In this document: piece by piece, positions 27,518-36,162 of the stretch
How the letters are laid out: every line of letters begins with the position of its first letter
Numbering within the stretch: position 1 is the stretch's first letter
DNA from: an uncultured Verrucomicrobia subdivision 3 bacterium
GTDB lineage: Bacteria; Verrucomicrobiota; Verrucomicrobiia; Limisphaerales; UBA11358
Direction of reading: 5' to 3'
Assembly: GCA_903884535.1 (NCBI GenBank)
Contig: CAISEZ010000017.1
Coordinates: 1-40,982, forward strand
Length of the DNA: 40,982 bases
Notes under the pieces: model-generated
The model's database searches: none
What the model saw: only the letters and a program-made list of their open reading frames with translations
What the model was told of the DNA's origin: nothing
Translations under genes and position numbers: made by a program

Positions 27518-27895
27518 TCAAGGCAGCACGTGCGCTGGCGTCACCGTCGTGCCGAGCGAGCAGGTAGGAATCGTGCCGATGACGCTGTCTTGGTAATAGT
27601 CGCCGCCAACGGGGCAGGGCGGAATGCTGCCCGCCGAGTTGAGCTTGATATACGGCGTGAGGTCCGTGGGGAAGTTGATTGACTGGCCGCTGGTCTTGCC
27701 TTTTTCCAGGGCGAACTGGTTGGCTGCCGCGTCAATCTGGCGGAGGTTGTTGATGCAGGCATTGGCCTGCGAGGAGGCACGGGCTTTGATGAAGTTCGGA
27801 ATCGCGATGGCCGCCAACAGACCGATGATGGCCACGACAATCATGATTTCCACGAGCGTAAAACCTGCACGGCGAATGTTATGATTGGTTTTCAT
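27518..27895 (-). CDS. Type IV pilin/type II secretion pseudopilin-like protein
   Basis: A 125-residue protein with a class III signal peptide: short basic leader (MKTNHNIRRAG), cleavage expected after G11, then FTLVEIMIVVAIIGLLAAIAIPNF with the conserved glutamate at mature position 5. The C-terminal part is a small globular domain with two cysteines (SIPPCPVGG and GTIPTCSLG) that could form a disulphide. The family makes fibres of type IV pili or type II secretion pseudopili, processed by a prepilin peptidase. No other pilus genes are nearby, which is common for the many dispersed verrucomicrobial pseudopilins. It has its own strong terminator. Confidence 0.85.
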   Translation of the reverse strand: MKTNHNIRRAGFTLVEIMIVVAIIGLLAAIAIPNFIKARASSQANACINNLRQIDAAANQFALEKGKTSGQSINFPTDLTPYIKLNSAGSIPPCPVGGDYYQDSVIGTIPTCSLGTTVTPAHVLP

Positions 27896-27928
27896 TATGA
27901 TGTCTTTCGTTGTGCGGCGTGAACAAAT

Positions 27929-27981
27929 GCGACCGGCGGATTATTTTGATTGCAGTTTTTGTCCACTGGATTGCCGGTCGC
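27929..27981. repeat. Perfect 9-bp inverted repeat in divergent intergenic region
   Basis: GCGACCGGC (27929-27937) and GCCGGTCGC (27973-27981) are separated by 35 AT-richer bases. It lies 34-86 bp upstream of the prepilin-like ATG and about 210 bp upstream of the divergent gene at 28193. It could be a regulator site or an RNA stem in the pilin leader. Confidence 0.5.
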
Positions 27982-28192
27982 AACCGCGTGCATCCAACTC
28001 AAGCAAACGGGATGCCAAGCGCATTTGCGCCCGAAAACCTCGTCCTGCCGCCCGGTTGAAATTTTTTATCCGCGTTGAGACTGTCCCGTATTTAAGCGAC
28101 CGTCCCAAAATTAAACCCGCGTTGGGCAGAATCCGAAACGGAATATTTGGCGCCGCTGCAACTTAATCCCATTTGCAGCGTTTAACCTGATC

Positions 28193-28783
28193 ATGATTCC
28201 GATGCTTTCCAACTGGAGAAATAGCTGGCTCCAGTCTGGGGCCGTTTTAATTGCCGCTGGCGCTCTCGCCAGCGCAGGCCACGCGCAAATCGTCACCAAC
28301 GCCCCGAAGACCGAGCTGGAAATATTCGAGGCCCAAACCGGAACCGTCATCGTCAAAGGTTTTGGCCAGGCCAATTCCGTGACCACGAGTGCGGTAACCA
28401 TTGCCGTGCGTTGCAAGGAATCGGTGGACATCTCCGCCGGCACCAAACAATACGGCCTGGAGATTGAACTGACCGGAAACAGTCAGCCCAAGGAAAAAAT
28501 CATTGTGGACTACGACGAACTGGACGCGCTGCTCAACGGCATTGATTATTTGATCAAAATTTCCTACGACGTGACGCCGCTGCCGGCGTTCGAGGCGGTC
28601 TTTTTGACGAAGTCAGGCTTGCGCTTCGAGGCGCACAGCAGCCGGCGAATGGGCGGCATCCAAACCTTTTTGCAATACGGCGACAACCCCCGCATTCCGC
28701 TCGCCTCCGACCAGGTGGCGCAGGTTCGCGATTTGATCAGCCAGGGCCGCACCGCGCTGGCGGCCATGATGACGCCGAAATAA
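28193..28783 (+). CDS. Secreted protein of unknown function
   Basis: A 196-residue exported protein I do not recognise. A signal peptide is visible (residues about 1-32, ending ALASAGHAQ). The mature part is mixed alpha/beta with no cysteines beyond one (VRCKES), no repeats and no catalytic motif I can name. It contains a stretch, IVDYDELDALLNGIDYLIKIS, suggesting a regular helix, and ends in a basic/hydrophobic helix. A second start at 28202 (MLSNWRN) is equally possible. A strong terminator follows, separating it from the DUF3047 gene, so it is probably a one-gene unit. Confidence 0.7.
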   Translation: MIPMLSNWRNSWLQSGAVLIAAGALASAGHAQIVTNAPKTELEIFEAQTGTVIVKGFGQANSVTTSAVTIAVRCKESVDISAGTKQYGLEIELTGNSQPKEKIIVDYDELDALLNGIDYLIKISYDVTPLPAFEAVFLTKSGLRFEAHSSRRMGGIQTFLQYGDNPRIPLASDQVAQVRDLISQGRTALAAMMTPK

Positions 28784-28790
28784 TCGGAAA

Positions 28791-28819
28791 ATGTCACCGG
28801 TTTGTGACATCGCTTTTTT
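28791..28819 (+). terminator. Intrinsic terminator after the unknown secreted protein gene
   Basis: ATGTCAC (28791-28797) pairs with GTGACAT (28804-28810) around the loop CGGTTT, followed after CGC by six T residues (28814-28819). It starts eight bases past the stop codon. Confidence 0.75.
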
Positions 28820-28843
28820 CTGCCGCTGAGTTATTTTCCCGCC

Positions 28844-29509
28844 ATGAATTTTTTTGCGTGCCGCCGTGCCGGCACTCGCGCCGCGATTTTTCTGGCGCTG
28901 GCCACAAAATTGTCGGCCGGTCCGACGAACACCGTGCTGTTCGCCGCGCATTTTGAGAAAGGTCTGGGCGACCGCTGGCAACAGGTGAAATTTGGCGTGC
29001 CGACGGATTACCATCTCGCGGTTGACGGCCCCAACACCTTTCTTTGCGCCGCCGCCACCAATTCGTGTTCCGCCTTCATGGCCAAATTAAATTCCAAGCC
29101 GCCGGCGCATTTGTTTATCCGCTGGCGCTGGAAAATTGATCACACGCCGACCAACGCCAGCGACCGGATCGTGCGCGACTATGACCATTCGGCCCGGGTC
29201 CTGATTGCCTTCGACACGCTGATCGGTCCGCCGCGCTCGATCAATTATCTCTGGGCCAACCAGGAAAAAATCGGCACCACGATGTCGCATCCGCTGACGA
29301 GCCGCGCGCAAATGCTGGTGCTGGAAACCGGCAACGCCCGCGCCGGCGAATGGATCACCGAGGAGCGCGATGTCACGGCCGACTGGCGGCGATTGTTCGG
29401 CAGCAAGACCATGTCCAAAATCGTCGGCGTCGGCGTCCTCACCGACACGGACAGCACGCACACGCAGACCACCGCCGGTTACGACGACCTCGAACTGTAT
29501 TCGCAATAA
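28844..29509 (+). CDS. DUF3047 family secreted protein
   Basis: A 221-residue exported protein (signal peptide about residues 1-25, ending KLSAGP). The body matches the DUF3047 pattern: LFIRWRWKID, D..HSARVLIAFD, SINYLWANQEKIGT, WITEERDVTADWRRLFG and VGVLTDTDSTHTQTTAGYDDLEL. Such proteins have a jelly-roll-like beta fold; no biochemical function is established. The ATG at 28844 is the only start that gives a signal peptide. It lies about 200 bp upstream of the respiratory operon and is not obviously part of it. Confidence 0.8.
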   Translation: MNFFACRRAGTRAAIFLALATKLSAGPTNTVLFAAHFEKGLGDRWQQVKFGVPTDYHLAVDGPNTFLCAAATNSCSAFMAKLNSKPPAHLFIRWRWKIDHTPTNASDRIVRDYDHSARVLIAFDTLIGPPRSINYLWANQEKIGTTMSHPLTSRAQMLVLETGNARAGEWITEERDVTADWRRLFGSKTMSKIVGVGVLTDTDSTHTQTTAGYDDLELYSQ

Positions 29510-29704
29510 CTTCCTGTCGTCCGGCCGCGAAAAAGCGAGTCGCCTGCCATTTTCAAATCCAACGGTTTGCGCGGAAACCGAATTTTGCGGGTCACGTGAA
29601 AAATTTCACAAACTTTTCTTGCGGGCAGCGGGCGCAGTTGTTAAATAAATGCGCTCAACTTTGCGGTTGGAATGACAATTTTAGTTGATTGGATTTTTTA
29701 AGCA

Positions 29705-30367
29705 GTGATTTTCCCGAAATGGACAAATAGTTTGCCGCTGGCGTTGGGCCTGGTTGCGGCGTTGACCGGTGGCGCCATCGCCGCCGGCGTGACGATTTAT
29801 CTCACGCCCAAATACACGCGCGCCGGCTACCAGCCCGTGCAGCCGGTGCCGTTCTCCCATAAAATCCACGCGGGCCAGCTCGGTGTGGATTGCCGCTATT
29901 GCCACAACGGCGTGGAAAAATCCTGGTTCGCCAATTTGCCCGGCGCGTCCACCTGCATGAACTGCCACAACCAGGTGCTCAAAGACGATTCGCGCCTGCA
30001 AATCGTCCGCGACAGTGCGGCGAACAACACGCCAATTCCGTGGGTGCAGGTTCACAAGGTTCCCGATTACGTTTATTTCAACCACTCCGTCCACGTTCGT
30101 CGCGGCATGAGTTGCGTGGAATGTCACGGGCGCATTGACCAGATGGACGAAGTCAGCCACGCGAAATCCTTGAGCATGAGTTTCTGTCTGGATTGCCATC
30201 GCGATCCGGCAGCCCACATCCGCCCGGTGGACAAAGTCACCAAACTGGATTGGCAATGGAGCACGAACGCCGATGACGCCGCGAAATTGCAGGACGCGAA
30301 CGGCAAAAAATTCGTGCATGATTGGAAAGTGGAATCGCTGCAAAGCTGCTCGGCGTGTCACCGATGA
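29705..30367 (+). CDS. actA: Alternative complex III subunit ActA, pentahaem cytochrome c
   Basis: A 220-residue multihaem cytochrome of the periplasmic side of alternative complex III, which oxidises quinol and reduces a c-type electron carrier. One N-terminal membrane anchor (residues about 10-32) precedes five haem-binding motifs: CRYCH (63-67), CMNCH (84-88), CVECH (137-141), CLDCH (161-165) and CSACH (215-219). The start is GTG at 29705, with no in-frame ATG upstream and only a poor ribosome binding site; this fits the family's N-terminus. The stop overlaps the actB start by 4 bp. Confidence 0.92.
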   Translation: MIFPKWTNSLPLALGLVAALTGGAIAAGVTIYLTPKYTRAGYQPVQPVPFSHKIHAGQLGVDCRYCHNGVEKSWFANLPGASTCMNCHNQVLKDDSRLQIVRDSAANNTPIPWVQVHKVPDYVYFNHSVHVRRGMSCVECHGRIDQMDEVSHAKSLSMSFCLDCHRDPAAHIRPVDKVTKLDWQWSTNADDAAKLQDANGKKFVHDWKVESLQSCSACHR

Positions 30368-33300
30368 AAAATAATTTGAACAACTCCTCCGTCACCGGCC
30401 GCCGTTATTGGCGCAGCCTCGATGAGCTGGCCGACACGCCGGAGTTCAAGGATTGGCTGCATCGCGAATTTCCCACGGGCGCCAGCGAGTTGGAAGACGG
30501 CGTTTCCCGCCGGCATTTCGTCAAGATCATGTCCGCGTCGTTCGCGCTGATGGGCGTGGCGGTGCTCGGCACCGGTTGCCGCCGGCCGGAAGAAAAACTG
30601 GAACCGTTCGGCCAGCAGCCGGAGAATTATACTTTTGGCGAAGCGCAATATTTTGCGACCGCCATGCCTACGCGCAACGGCGCGATTCCGCTCGTCGCCA
30701 AATCCTACGAAGGCCGGCCGGTCAAAGTGGAAGGCAATGCGCTTTTCCCGAATGGCAACGGCGGCACTGACCGCTACGCGCAGGCTTCGATTCTCAATCT
30801 ATACGATCCCGACCGCGCCCGCCGATTCACGCACGCCGGCAATAAAGTTTCACGCGAGGACGCGTTGAGCTTTCTCGACACGCTGGCGAAAAAATTCGCG
30901 GCGAATCAAGGCGCTGGCTTGGCGTTGCTGGCCGAAAGCAGCAGCTCGCCGTCCCGCGCCCGGCTGCAAAAAATTCTCACGGACAAATATCCGAAGGCGA
31001 AATGGTTCACCCACGACGCGATTGACAGCGGCATTCATCAACGCGCCGCCACGCAGGCGTTCGGCCAGTCAGTGCGTCCGGTTTTCAATTTTGAAAAGGC
31101 GAAGGTCATTCTGTCGCTCGACGCTGATTTTCTCGGTGGCGAGGACGACGCGCACAATCATATTCGCAAGTTCTCGGCCGGTCGCAAGGCGGGCGCGGGG
31201 ATGAGCCGGCTTTACGCGGTGGAATCGCTGTTCACGCTCACCGGCGCGGGCGCGGATCATCGGTTGCGCGTCGCTGCGAGTTTGGTTGGCTCAATTGCGG
31301 CCGCGATTTTTGCGGCAGTTTCCGGAACCAGCATTTCCATTCCCGCCGGCGTGGATGCCAAATGGATTTCTGAATGCGCCAAAGATTTGGTGGCCAACCG
31401 CGGCTATGTCTTGGTCGTTGCCGGCCAGCGCCAGCCGCTGGAAGTTCATCTGTTCGCGAACGCCATCAATTCTGCGCTCGGCGCGATTGGCAACACGGTC
31501 ACTTTGCTCCCGGCAACGGAAATCATTTCCCAGGACTTGAAGAATTTGGATGCGAGCGCGACGGACACGCTGGTCATTCTGGGCGGCAATCCGGCTTACG
31601 ATTTGAACTGGTCGCCGAAGTCCAAGCCCGGCACGGTCATGCGCTTGGGCTATTACGAGGATGAGACCGCGGCGAAAGCTGACTGGCATTTTCCGGCGAC
31701 GCATTATCTCGAATCCTGGGGCGATGCGACGACCAGCGACGGGATCGTGGTGCCGGTGCAGCCGTTGACGCAGCCGCTTTTCGGCGGCTTGACTGAGCTG
31801 GAATTTCTCGCGCGGCTCGCTGGTGAATCCACGACGAATCCGCACGACATCGTCCGCGCTACCTTTGGCGGCTCGGATGAAAAGTGGAAGAAATTTTTGT
31901 TCCAAGGTTTTGAAAATCCAATCCGCACGGAATCGTTGGCCGCACCGTTTGTCGGTTCGGTGCCGACGGTTAAATCTGTTGCGCCGACCGCCAGCAGCCT
32001 CGAAGTTGTTTTCTATCGCGATTCAAAAACGGACGACGGCCGCTATGCCAACAACGGCTGGATGCAGGAACTGCCGGATCCGATCACGAAGATGACGTGG
32101 GACAACGCCGTGCTCGTCAGCCGCAAGACGGCGCGCGAGCTTGGCGTGGCGAACGGCGATCTCGTAGAAATTTCGTTGAACGGTCAGAAAGTCATCGGGC
32201 CGATTTGGACGCAGCCGGGCATGGCGGATTATTCGCTCGGCCTCGCGCTCGGTTACGGCCGCGAACGGGCAGGTCGCGTCGGCACCGGTGTCGGCTTCAA
32301 CGCGTTTAAAATTTTCAACGGTAAATACATTGAGGCCGGCGCGACGATTCGCAAGACGGGCGAAACGCATGTCATCGCCTGCACGCAGCATCATTGGGCG
32401 ATGGAAGGCCGGCCGGCCGTGCGCGAGGCGAACCTCGCCGAGTTCATCAAGCTGCCGAATTTCGCGGAAGAGATGCACGGCAAAGAGCCGCCGGTGATCA
32501 AATCGCTTTATCCAAACCCACTTGATGAGGCGAAGAAAACCGCTTTGCACCAGTGGGGCATGGCGATTGATCTCACGTCCTGCGTCGGCTGCGGCACCTG
32601 CGTCATCGCGTGTCAGAGCGAGAATAATATTCCGATCGTCGGCAAAGACCAGGTGAGCCGCGGCCGCGAGATGCACTGGATGCGCATTGACCGTTATTAC
32701 ACGGCCGATCCCGCGAAGGAAAATCCGGCGGACAAATTCAAGGCCGACGAGGACCAGCAGTTCTCCGAGTGGATTGACGACGTGCAGGCGGTGAACCAGC
32801 CGATGGTTTGCCAGCAGTGCGAAGCCGCGCCGTGCGAAAGCGTCTGCCCGGTCAACGCGACCGTCCACGATCAGGAAGGCTTGAACGTGATGGCGTATAA
32901 CCGTTGCATCGGCACGCGCTATTGCTCGAACAACTGCCCGTATAAAGTTCGCCGTTTTAATTATCTCGATTTCAACAAGCGCCCGTTGACCGAACTCAAG
33001 GGGCCGATTTATTCGAGCGCGATGTTTGGTCACAAGACAGATGGCGAACTCGATATTTTGCGCTGGTGGAAAGATCCGAACAGCGGGATGCGTTCGGAAG
33101 ATGAATGGGATCTGATTAAGTTGTCGAAGAATCCGGACGTGACCGTGCGGATGCGCGGTGTCATGGAGAAATGCACTTACTGCACGCAGCGCATCGAGCA
33201 CGCCAAAATTTCGCAGAAGGCCAAGGCCGGCGGTTCGGACAATGTCCGGCTCACGGAAGCGGCGGGCACGGTTCCGAAGACGGCGTGCCAGCAGGCCTGT

Positions 33301-33546
33301 CCGGCCGGCGCGATTGTGTTCGGTGACATCAGCGACCCGACGAGCGTGGTTTCCAAATTGAAGGCGCAGCCGCAGAATTACGCGGTGCTGGCCGACTTGC
33401 TCACCAAGCCGCGCACCACTTATCTGGCGCGAGTGCGGAATCCAAATCCGCTCATGCCGGATTATCGCGAATGGCCGCACAGTTTTGAGGAATACGAACA
33501 GCTCAACGGGAATCCGTTTGAACATGAGAAGAAAGGGAACGGTTAA
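30364..33546 (+). CDS. actB: Alternative complex III subunit ActB, iron-sulphur protein
   Basis: A 1060-residue protein in which a molybdopterin-oxidoreductase-like half (about 100-700, without cofactor in characterised members) is fused to a ferredoxin-like half. A Tat-type signal with twin Arg at 49-50 (SRRHFVKIMSASFALMGVAVLGTGC) also carries a lipobox cysteine. Fe-S ligands are CVGCGTCVIAC starting at C740, CQQCEAAPCESVCP, CIGTRYCSNNCP and CTYCTQR ... CQQACPAGA, enough for the usual three [4Fe-4S] plus one [3Fe-4S] clusters. The ATG at 30364 overlaps the actA stop; it is better than an upstream in-frame ATG inside actA. It relays electrons between the quinol site and ActA/ActE. Confidence 0.92.
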   Translation: MKNNLNNSSVTGRRYWRSLDELADTPEFKDWLHREFPTGASELEDGVSRRHFVKIMSASFALMGVAVLGTGCRRPEEKLEPFGQQPENYTFGEAQYFATAMPTRNGAIPLVAKSYEGRPVKVEGNALFPNGNGGTDRYAQASILNLYDPDRARRFTHAGNKVSREDALSFLDTLAKKFAANQGAGLALLAESSSSPSRARLQKILTDKYPKAKWFTHDAIDSGIHQRAATQAFGQSVRPVFNFEKAKVILSLDADFLGGEDDAHNHIRKFSAGRKAGAGMSRLYAVESLFTLTGAGADHRLRVAASLVGSIAAAIFAAVSGTSISIPAGVDAKWISECAKDLVANRGYVLVVAGQRQPLEVHLFANAINSALGAIGNTVTLLPATEIISQDLKNLDASATDTLVILGGNPAYDLNWSPKSKPGTVMRLGYYEDETAAKADWHFPATHYLESWGDATTSDGIVVPVQPLTQPLFGGLTELEFLARLAGESTTNPHDIVRATFGGSDEKWKKFLFQGFENPIRTESLAAPFVGSVPTVKSVAPTASSLEVVFYRDSKTDDGRYANNGWMQELPDPITKMTWDNAVLVSRKTARELGVANGDLVEISLNGQKVIGPIWTQPGMADYSLGLALGYGRERAGRVGTGVGFNAFKIFNGKYIEAGATIRKTGETHVIACTQHHWAMEGRPAVREANLAEFIKLPNFAEEMHGKEPPVIKSLYPNPLDEAKKTALHQWGMAIDLTSCVGCGTCVIACQSENNIPIVGKDQVSRGREMHWMRIDRYYTADPAKENPADKFKADEDQQFSEWIDDVQAVNQPMVCQQCEAAPCESVCPVNATVHDQEGLNVMAYNRCIGTRYCSNNCPYKVRRFNYLDFNKRPLTELKGPIYSSAMFGHKTDGELDILRWWKDPNSGMRSEDEWDLIKLSKNPDVTVRMRGVMEKCTYCTQRIEHAKISQKAKAGGSDNVRLTEAAGTVPKTACQQACPAGAIVFGDISDPTSVVSKLKAQPQNYAVLADLLTKPRTTYLARVRNPNPLMPDYREWPHSFEEYEQLNGNPFEHEKKGNG

Positions 33547-34973
33547 TGTCTGAACCCGTGACCAACTTGAAAAACTACGCCGCGCCGGCCGAACTCCGCC
33601 GCGCGCCGGTCGTGGAATGCAGCGGCGGCCTCGGCGTGCTGACGGACAAACTGTCCGAATTTGCCGAAGCCAAAACGCCGCTGTGGTGGTGGCTGCTGTT
33701 CCTTCCCGCCGCGTTTTGCGCGACGGTGGTGCTGCCGTTCTGTCTGTTTTATCAGGTCTTCACCGGCGTCGGTGTTTGGGGCAACAACCATCCGGTGATG
33801 TGGGGCTTGGACATCGTGAATTTCATCTGGTGGGTCGGCGTCGCGCACGCCGGCACGTTGATTTCCGCGCTGCTCTTTTTGACGCGGCAACACTGGCGCA
33901 CGACCATCGGCCGCATGGCCGAGGCGATGACCGTTTTCTCCGTAATGATGGCGGGACTTTATCCGGCAATCCACGTCGGCCGCGCGTGGTTTGATTGGTA
34001 TATGTTTCCGGTGCCGAACTCAAACGGTCTGTGGCCGCAGTTCAAGTCGCCGTTGATGTGGGACGTGTTCGCTGTGAACACTTACATGACCGTTTCGATG
34101 CTGTTTTGGTTCATGGGCATGATTCCTGACTTCGCGGTTTTGCGCGACCGTGCCACGACGCGGGTGCGGAAAATTATTTTCAGTTTTCTCGCGATGGGTT
34201 GGACGGGTTCCGCGCGCCACTGGCACAATTACGAAAAAGCCTACGTCGTGCTTTCCGGCCTCTGCACGCTGCTCGTGTTCACCGTGAGTTCCATCGTCGG
34301 TTTGGATTTCTGCACCTCGCAGATCGCCGGGTGGCACGCCACGATTTTTCCGCTCTACTTCGTCATCGGTGCGGTGTTCTGCGGCTTCGGCATGATCCTG
34401 GTGATTTTGATTCCGCTGCGCAAATGGTGCCATCTCGAAGAAGTTATCACGATGTCGCACATTGACAAAGTGGCGAAGCTGACGTTGGTGAGCGGATTGA
34501 TTATCGCCTACATTTACGCCATCGAATTTTTCATCGCCTGGTATAGCGGCGATCCCTATGAAAAATGGGTGTTTGGTCACCGACTGTTCGGCCACACGTA
34601 TTGGATTTTGGGCTGGATGCTTATCGGCATCAACGTCTGCGTGACGCAATTGCTCTGGTTCAAGAAAGTCCGCGCGAATCTCGCGCTGCTGTTCATCATC
34701 GGCGTGCTGATCAACTGCGGTATGTGGTGCGAACGCTTCGTCATCGTCGTTGGCTCGCTCTATCAGGAATTTCTCCCGGCTAACTGGGGCAAGTATATGC
34801 CGACGATCTGGGACATCGGCCTTTACATCGGCACGCTTGGTGCGTTCTTCATGCTGTATCTGCTGTTCGTGAAATTTTTGCCGGTGATCGCCATTTCCGA
34901 AGTCAAAGGCGCGATGCCGCACGGTGATCCGCATCATCCGCTTGGCGGCGCCAAAAAAGGAGGCCACCAATGA
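33546..34973 (+). CDS. actC: Alternative complex III subunit ActC, NrfD-like membrane protein
   Basis: A 475-residue integral membrane subunit of the NrfD/PsrC family with about ten hydrophobic helices. It forms a quinol-binding part of the complex. Recognisable segments include GVGVWGNNHPVMWGLDIVNFIWWVGVAHAGTLISA-type text in helices 2-3, RHWHNYEKAYVVLSGLC, and MWCERFVIVVGSLYQEFLPANW near the end. Length and order are as in other act clusters. The start shares one base with the actB stop (TAATG), and the stop overlaps actD by 4 bp. Confidence 0.92.
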   Translation: MSEPVTNLKNYAAPAELRRAPVVECSGGLGVLTDKLSEFAEAKTPLWWWLLFLPAAFCATVVLPFCLFYQVFTGVGVWGNNHPVMWGLDIVNFIWWVGVAHAGTLISALLFLTRQHWRTTIGRMAEAMTVFSVMMAGLYPAIHVGRAWFDWYMFPVPNSNGLWPQFKSPLMWDVFAVNTYMTVSMLFWFMGMIPDFAVLRDRATTRVRKIIFSFLAMGWTGSARHWHNYEKAYVVLSGLCTLLVFTVSSIVGLDFCTSQIAGWHATIFPLYFVIGAVFCGFGMILVILIPLRKWCHLEEVITMSHIDKVAKLTLVSGLIIAYIYAIEFFIAWYSGDPYEKWVFGHRLFGHTYWILGWMLIGINVCVTQLLWFKKVRANLALLFIIGVLINCGMWCERFVIVVGSLYQEFLPANWGKYMPTIWDIGLYIGTLGAFFMLYLLFVKFLPVIAISEVKGAMPHGDPHHPLGGAKKGGHQ

Positions 34974-35509
34974 GCGAAAAAGTTTATGGCCTGATTGCCG
35001 AATTTGACACGCCGGCGGACATTTTGCACGCGGCGAAAAAAGTTCGCGATGCCGGTTATCGTCGCTGGGACACGTTCACGCCGTTTCCGATTCACGGCAT
35101 AGACGGCGTCATGAAACTTGGCAACTCGCTCGTCGGCTGGGTTTCGCTCGCGATGGGCGGCGGCGCGTTTATGTCCGTCGTCGGTTTGCTCTGGTTCACG
35201 AACGACTTTGATTATCCGATGATCGTCGGCGGCAAGCCGAATTTCAGCCTGCCGATGACCTTCGTGCCGTCCTATATCATGCTCATCATGGGCGGCGCGG
35301 TCGGTGCGCTGGTCGGGATGCTCGCGTTGAACCAGCTTCCGCGCCTGCATCATCCCGTGCTGCACAAACCGCGTTTCGTGCTCGCCTCGCGCGATAAATT
35401 TTTTCTCCTCATCGGTGCGCTCGACGAAAAATTTTGCGAGACCGAAACCCGCAAGCTGCTCGAATCGCTCGGCGGCAAGCACATCGAAATCGTGGAGGAC
35501 GCAGAATGA
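34970..35509 (+). CDS. actD: Alternative complex III subunit ActD (DUF3341)
   Basis: A 179-residue membrane subunit. The N-terminal soluble part begins YGLIAEFDTPADILHAAKKVRDAGYRRWDTFTPFPIHG, the DUF3341 signature. Two helices follow (near 60-82 and 100-125), with a C-terminal ferredoxin-like cytoplasmic tail. It holds the two NrfD-like subunits in contact with the rest of the complex in known structures. It overlaps both neighbours by 4 bp. Confidence 0.92.
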   Translation: MSEKVYGLIAEFDTPADILHAAKKVRDAGYRRWDTFTPFPIHGIDGVMKLGNSLVGWVSLAMGGGAFMSVVGLLWFTNDFDYPMIVGGKPNFSLPMTFVPSYIMLIMGGAVGALVGMLALNQLPRLHHPVLHKPRFVLASRDKFFLLIGALDEKFCETETRKLLESLGGKHIEIVEDAE

Positions 35510-36162
35510 TCCGCATCATCGTTTCCATCCTTTTGATTGGTGCCGCCATCGGTGCTGCCACTTTCGGCATGTTGGGGTTGCAGGGCAAGATGTCGCGCAA
35601 ACCGCCGTTTGAACTGTTCCCGGACATGGATCGCCAGGCGAAGTTGCGGCCCATGGAACCGAATCATTTTTTTGCGAACGGTATCAGCTCGCAGTTGCCG
35701 CCCGCCGGCACGGTTGCTCGTGGCGAACCGATTCAGACCACGGCTGGCGCAGTTTACGGATTTGAAGATTCACCCGTTAACACCGGCTTCGTTGCCGGCA
35801 CGACTAATTTTGTCGAATTGAATCCGTTGCCCGTCACCGCCGAAGTCATCGCCCACGGCCACGACCGTTTCGATATTTATTGTGCGCCCTGTCATGGAAA
35901 ACTCGGCGACGGTAACGGCATCACCAAGAAACTCGGCGTCATGCCGGCGGTTGCGAACTTGCACGACAAACGCATCGTCGAAATGACCGATGGCGAAATT
36001 TTCAGCACCGTGACGCACGGCAAAGGGTTGATGGGCGCGGCGGGTCCGCTGCTGCCGGCGACGGATCGCTGGGCGACCATCGCGTATCTTCGCGCCTTGC
36101 AATTGAGCTGGCTCGGCTCGACCAACGATTTGACGGCGGAACAGAATGCGGCGTTGAAATGA
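35506..36162 (+). CDS. actE: Alternative complex III subunit ActE, mono-haem cytochrome c
   Basis: A 218-residue membrane-anchored cytochrome c. N-terminal helix at about 3-22 (IIVSILLIGAAIGAATFGML), then FELFPDMDRQAKLRP, a conserved ActE lead-in. The haem motif is CAPCH (126-130), with a methionine-containing region (GLMGAAGPLLPATDRW) near the expected axial-ligand position. The ATG at 35506 overlaps the actD stop; the open frame extends further upstream only inside actD. It is probably the electron exit of the complex towards a c-type acceptor such as the downstream CcoO/CcoP-like proteins. Confidence 0.9.
   Translation: MIRIIVSILLIGAAIGAATFGMLGLQGKMSRKPPFELFPDMDRQAKLRPMEPNHFFANGISSQLPPAGTVARGEPIQTTAGAVYGFEDSPVNTGFVAGTTNFVELNPLPVTAEVIAHGHDRFDIYCAPCHGKLGDGNGITKKLGVMPAVANLHDKRIVEMTDGEIFSTVTHGKGLMGAAGPLLPATDRWATIAYLRALQLSWLGSTNDLTAEQNAALK

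Noticed and set aside
25878-27596. Long plus-strand open frame of 572 codons opposite gltB
   Set aside because: It is antisense to a clearly identified gene, its translation is Arg/His-rich without any family features, and such frames arise from GC-rich third-position bias. The same applies to 13504-14766 (+), 32023-33525 (-) and 929-2059 (-).
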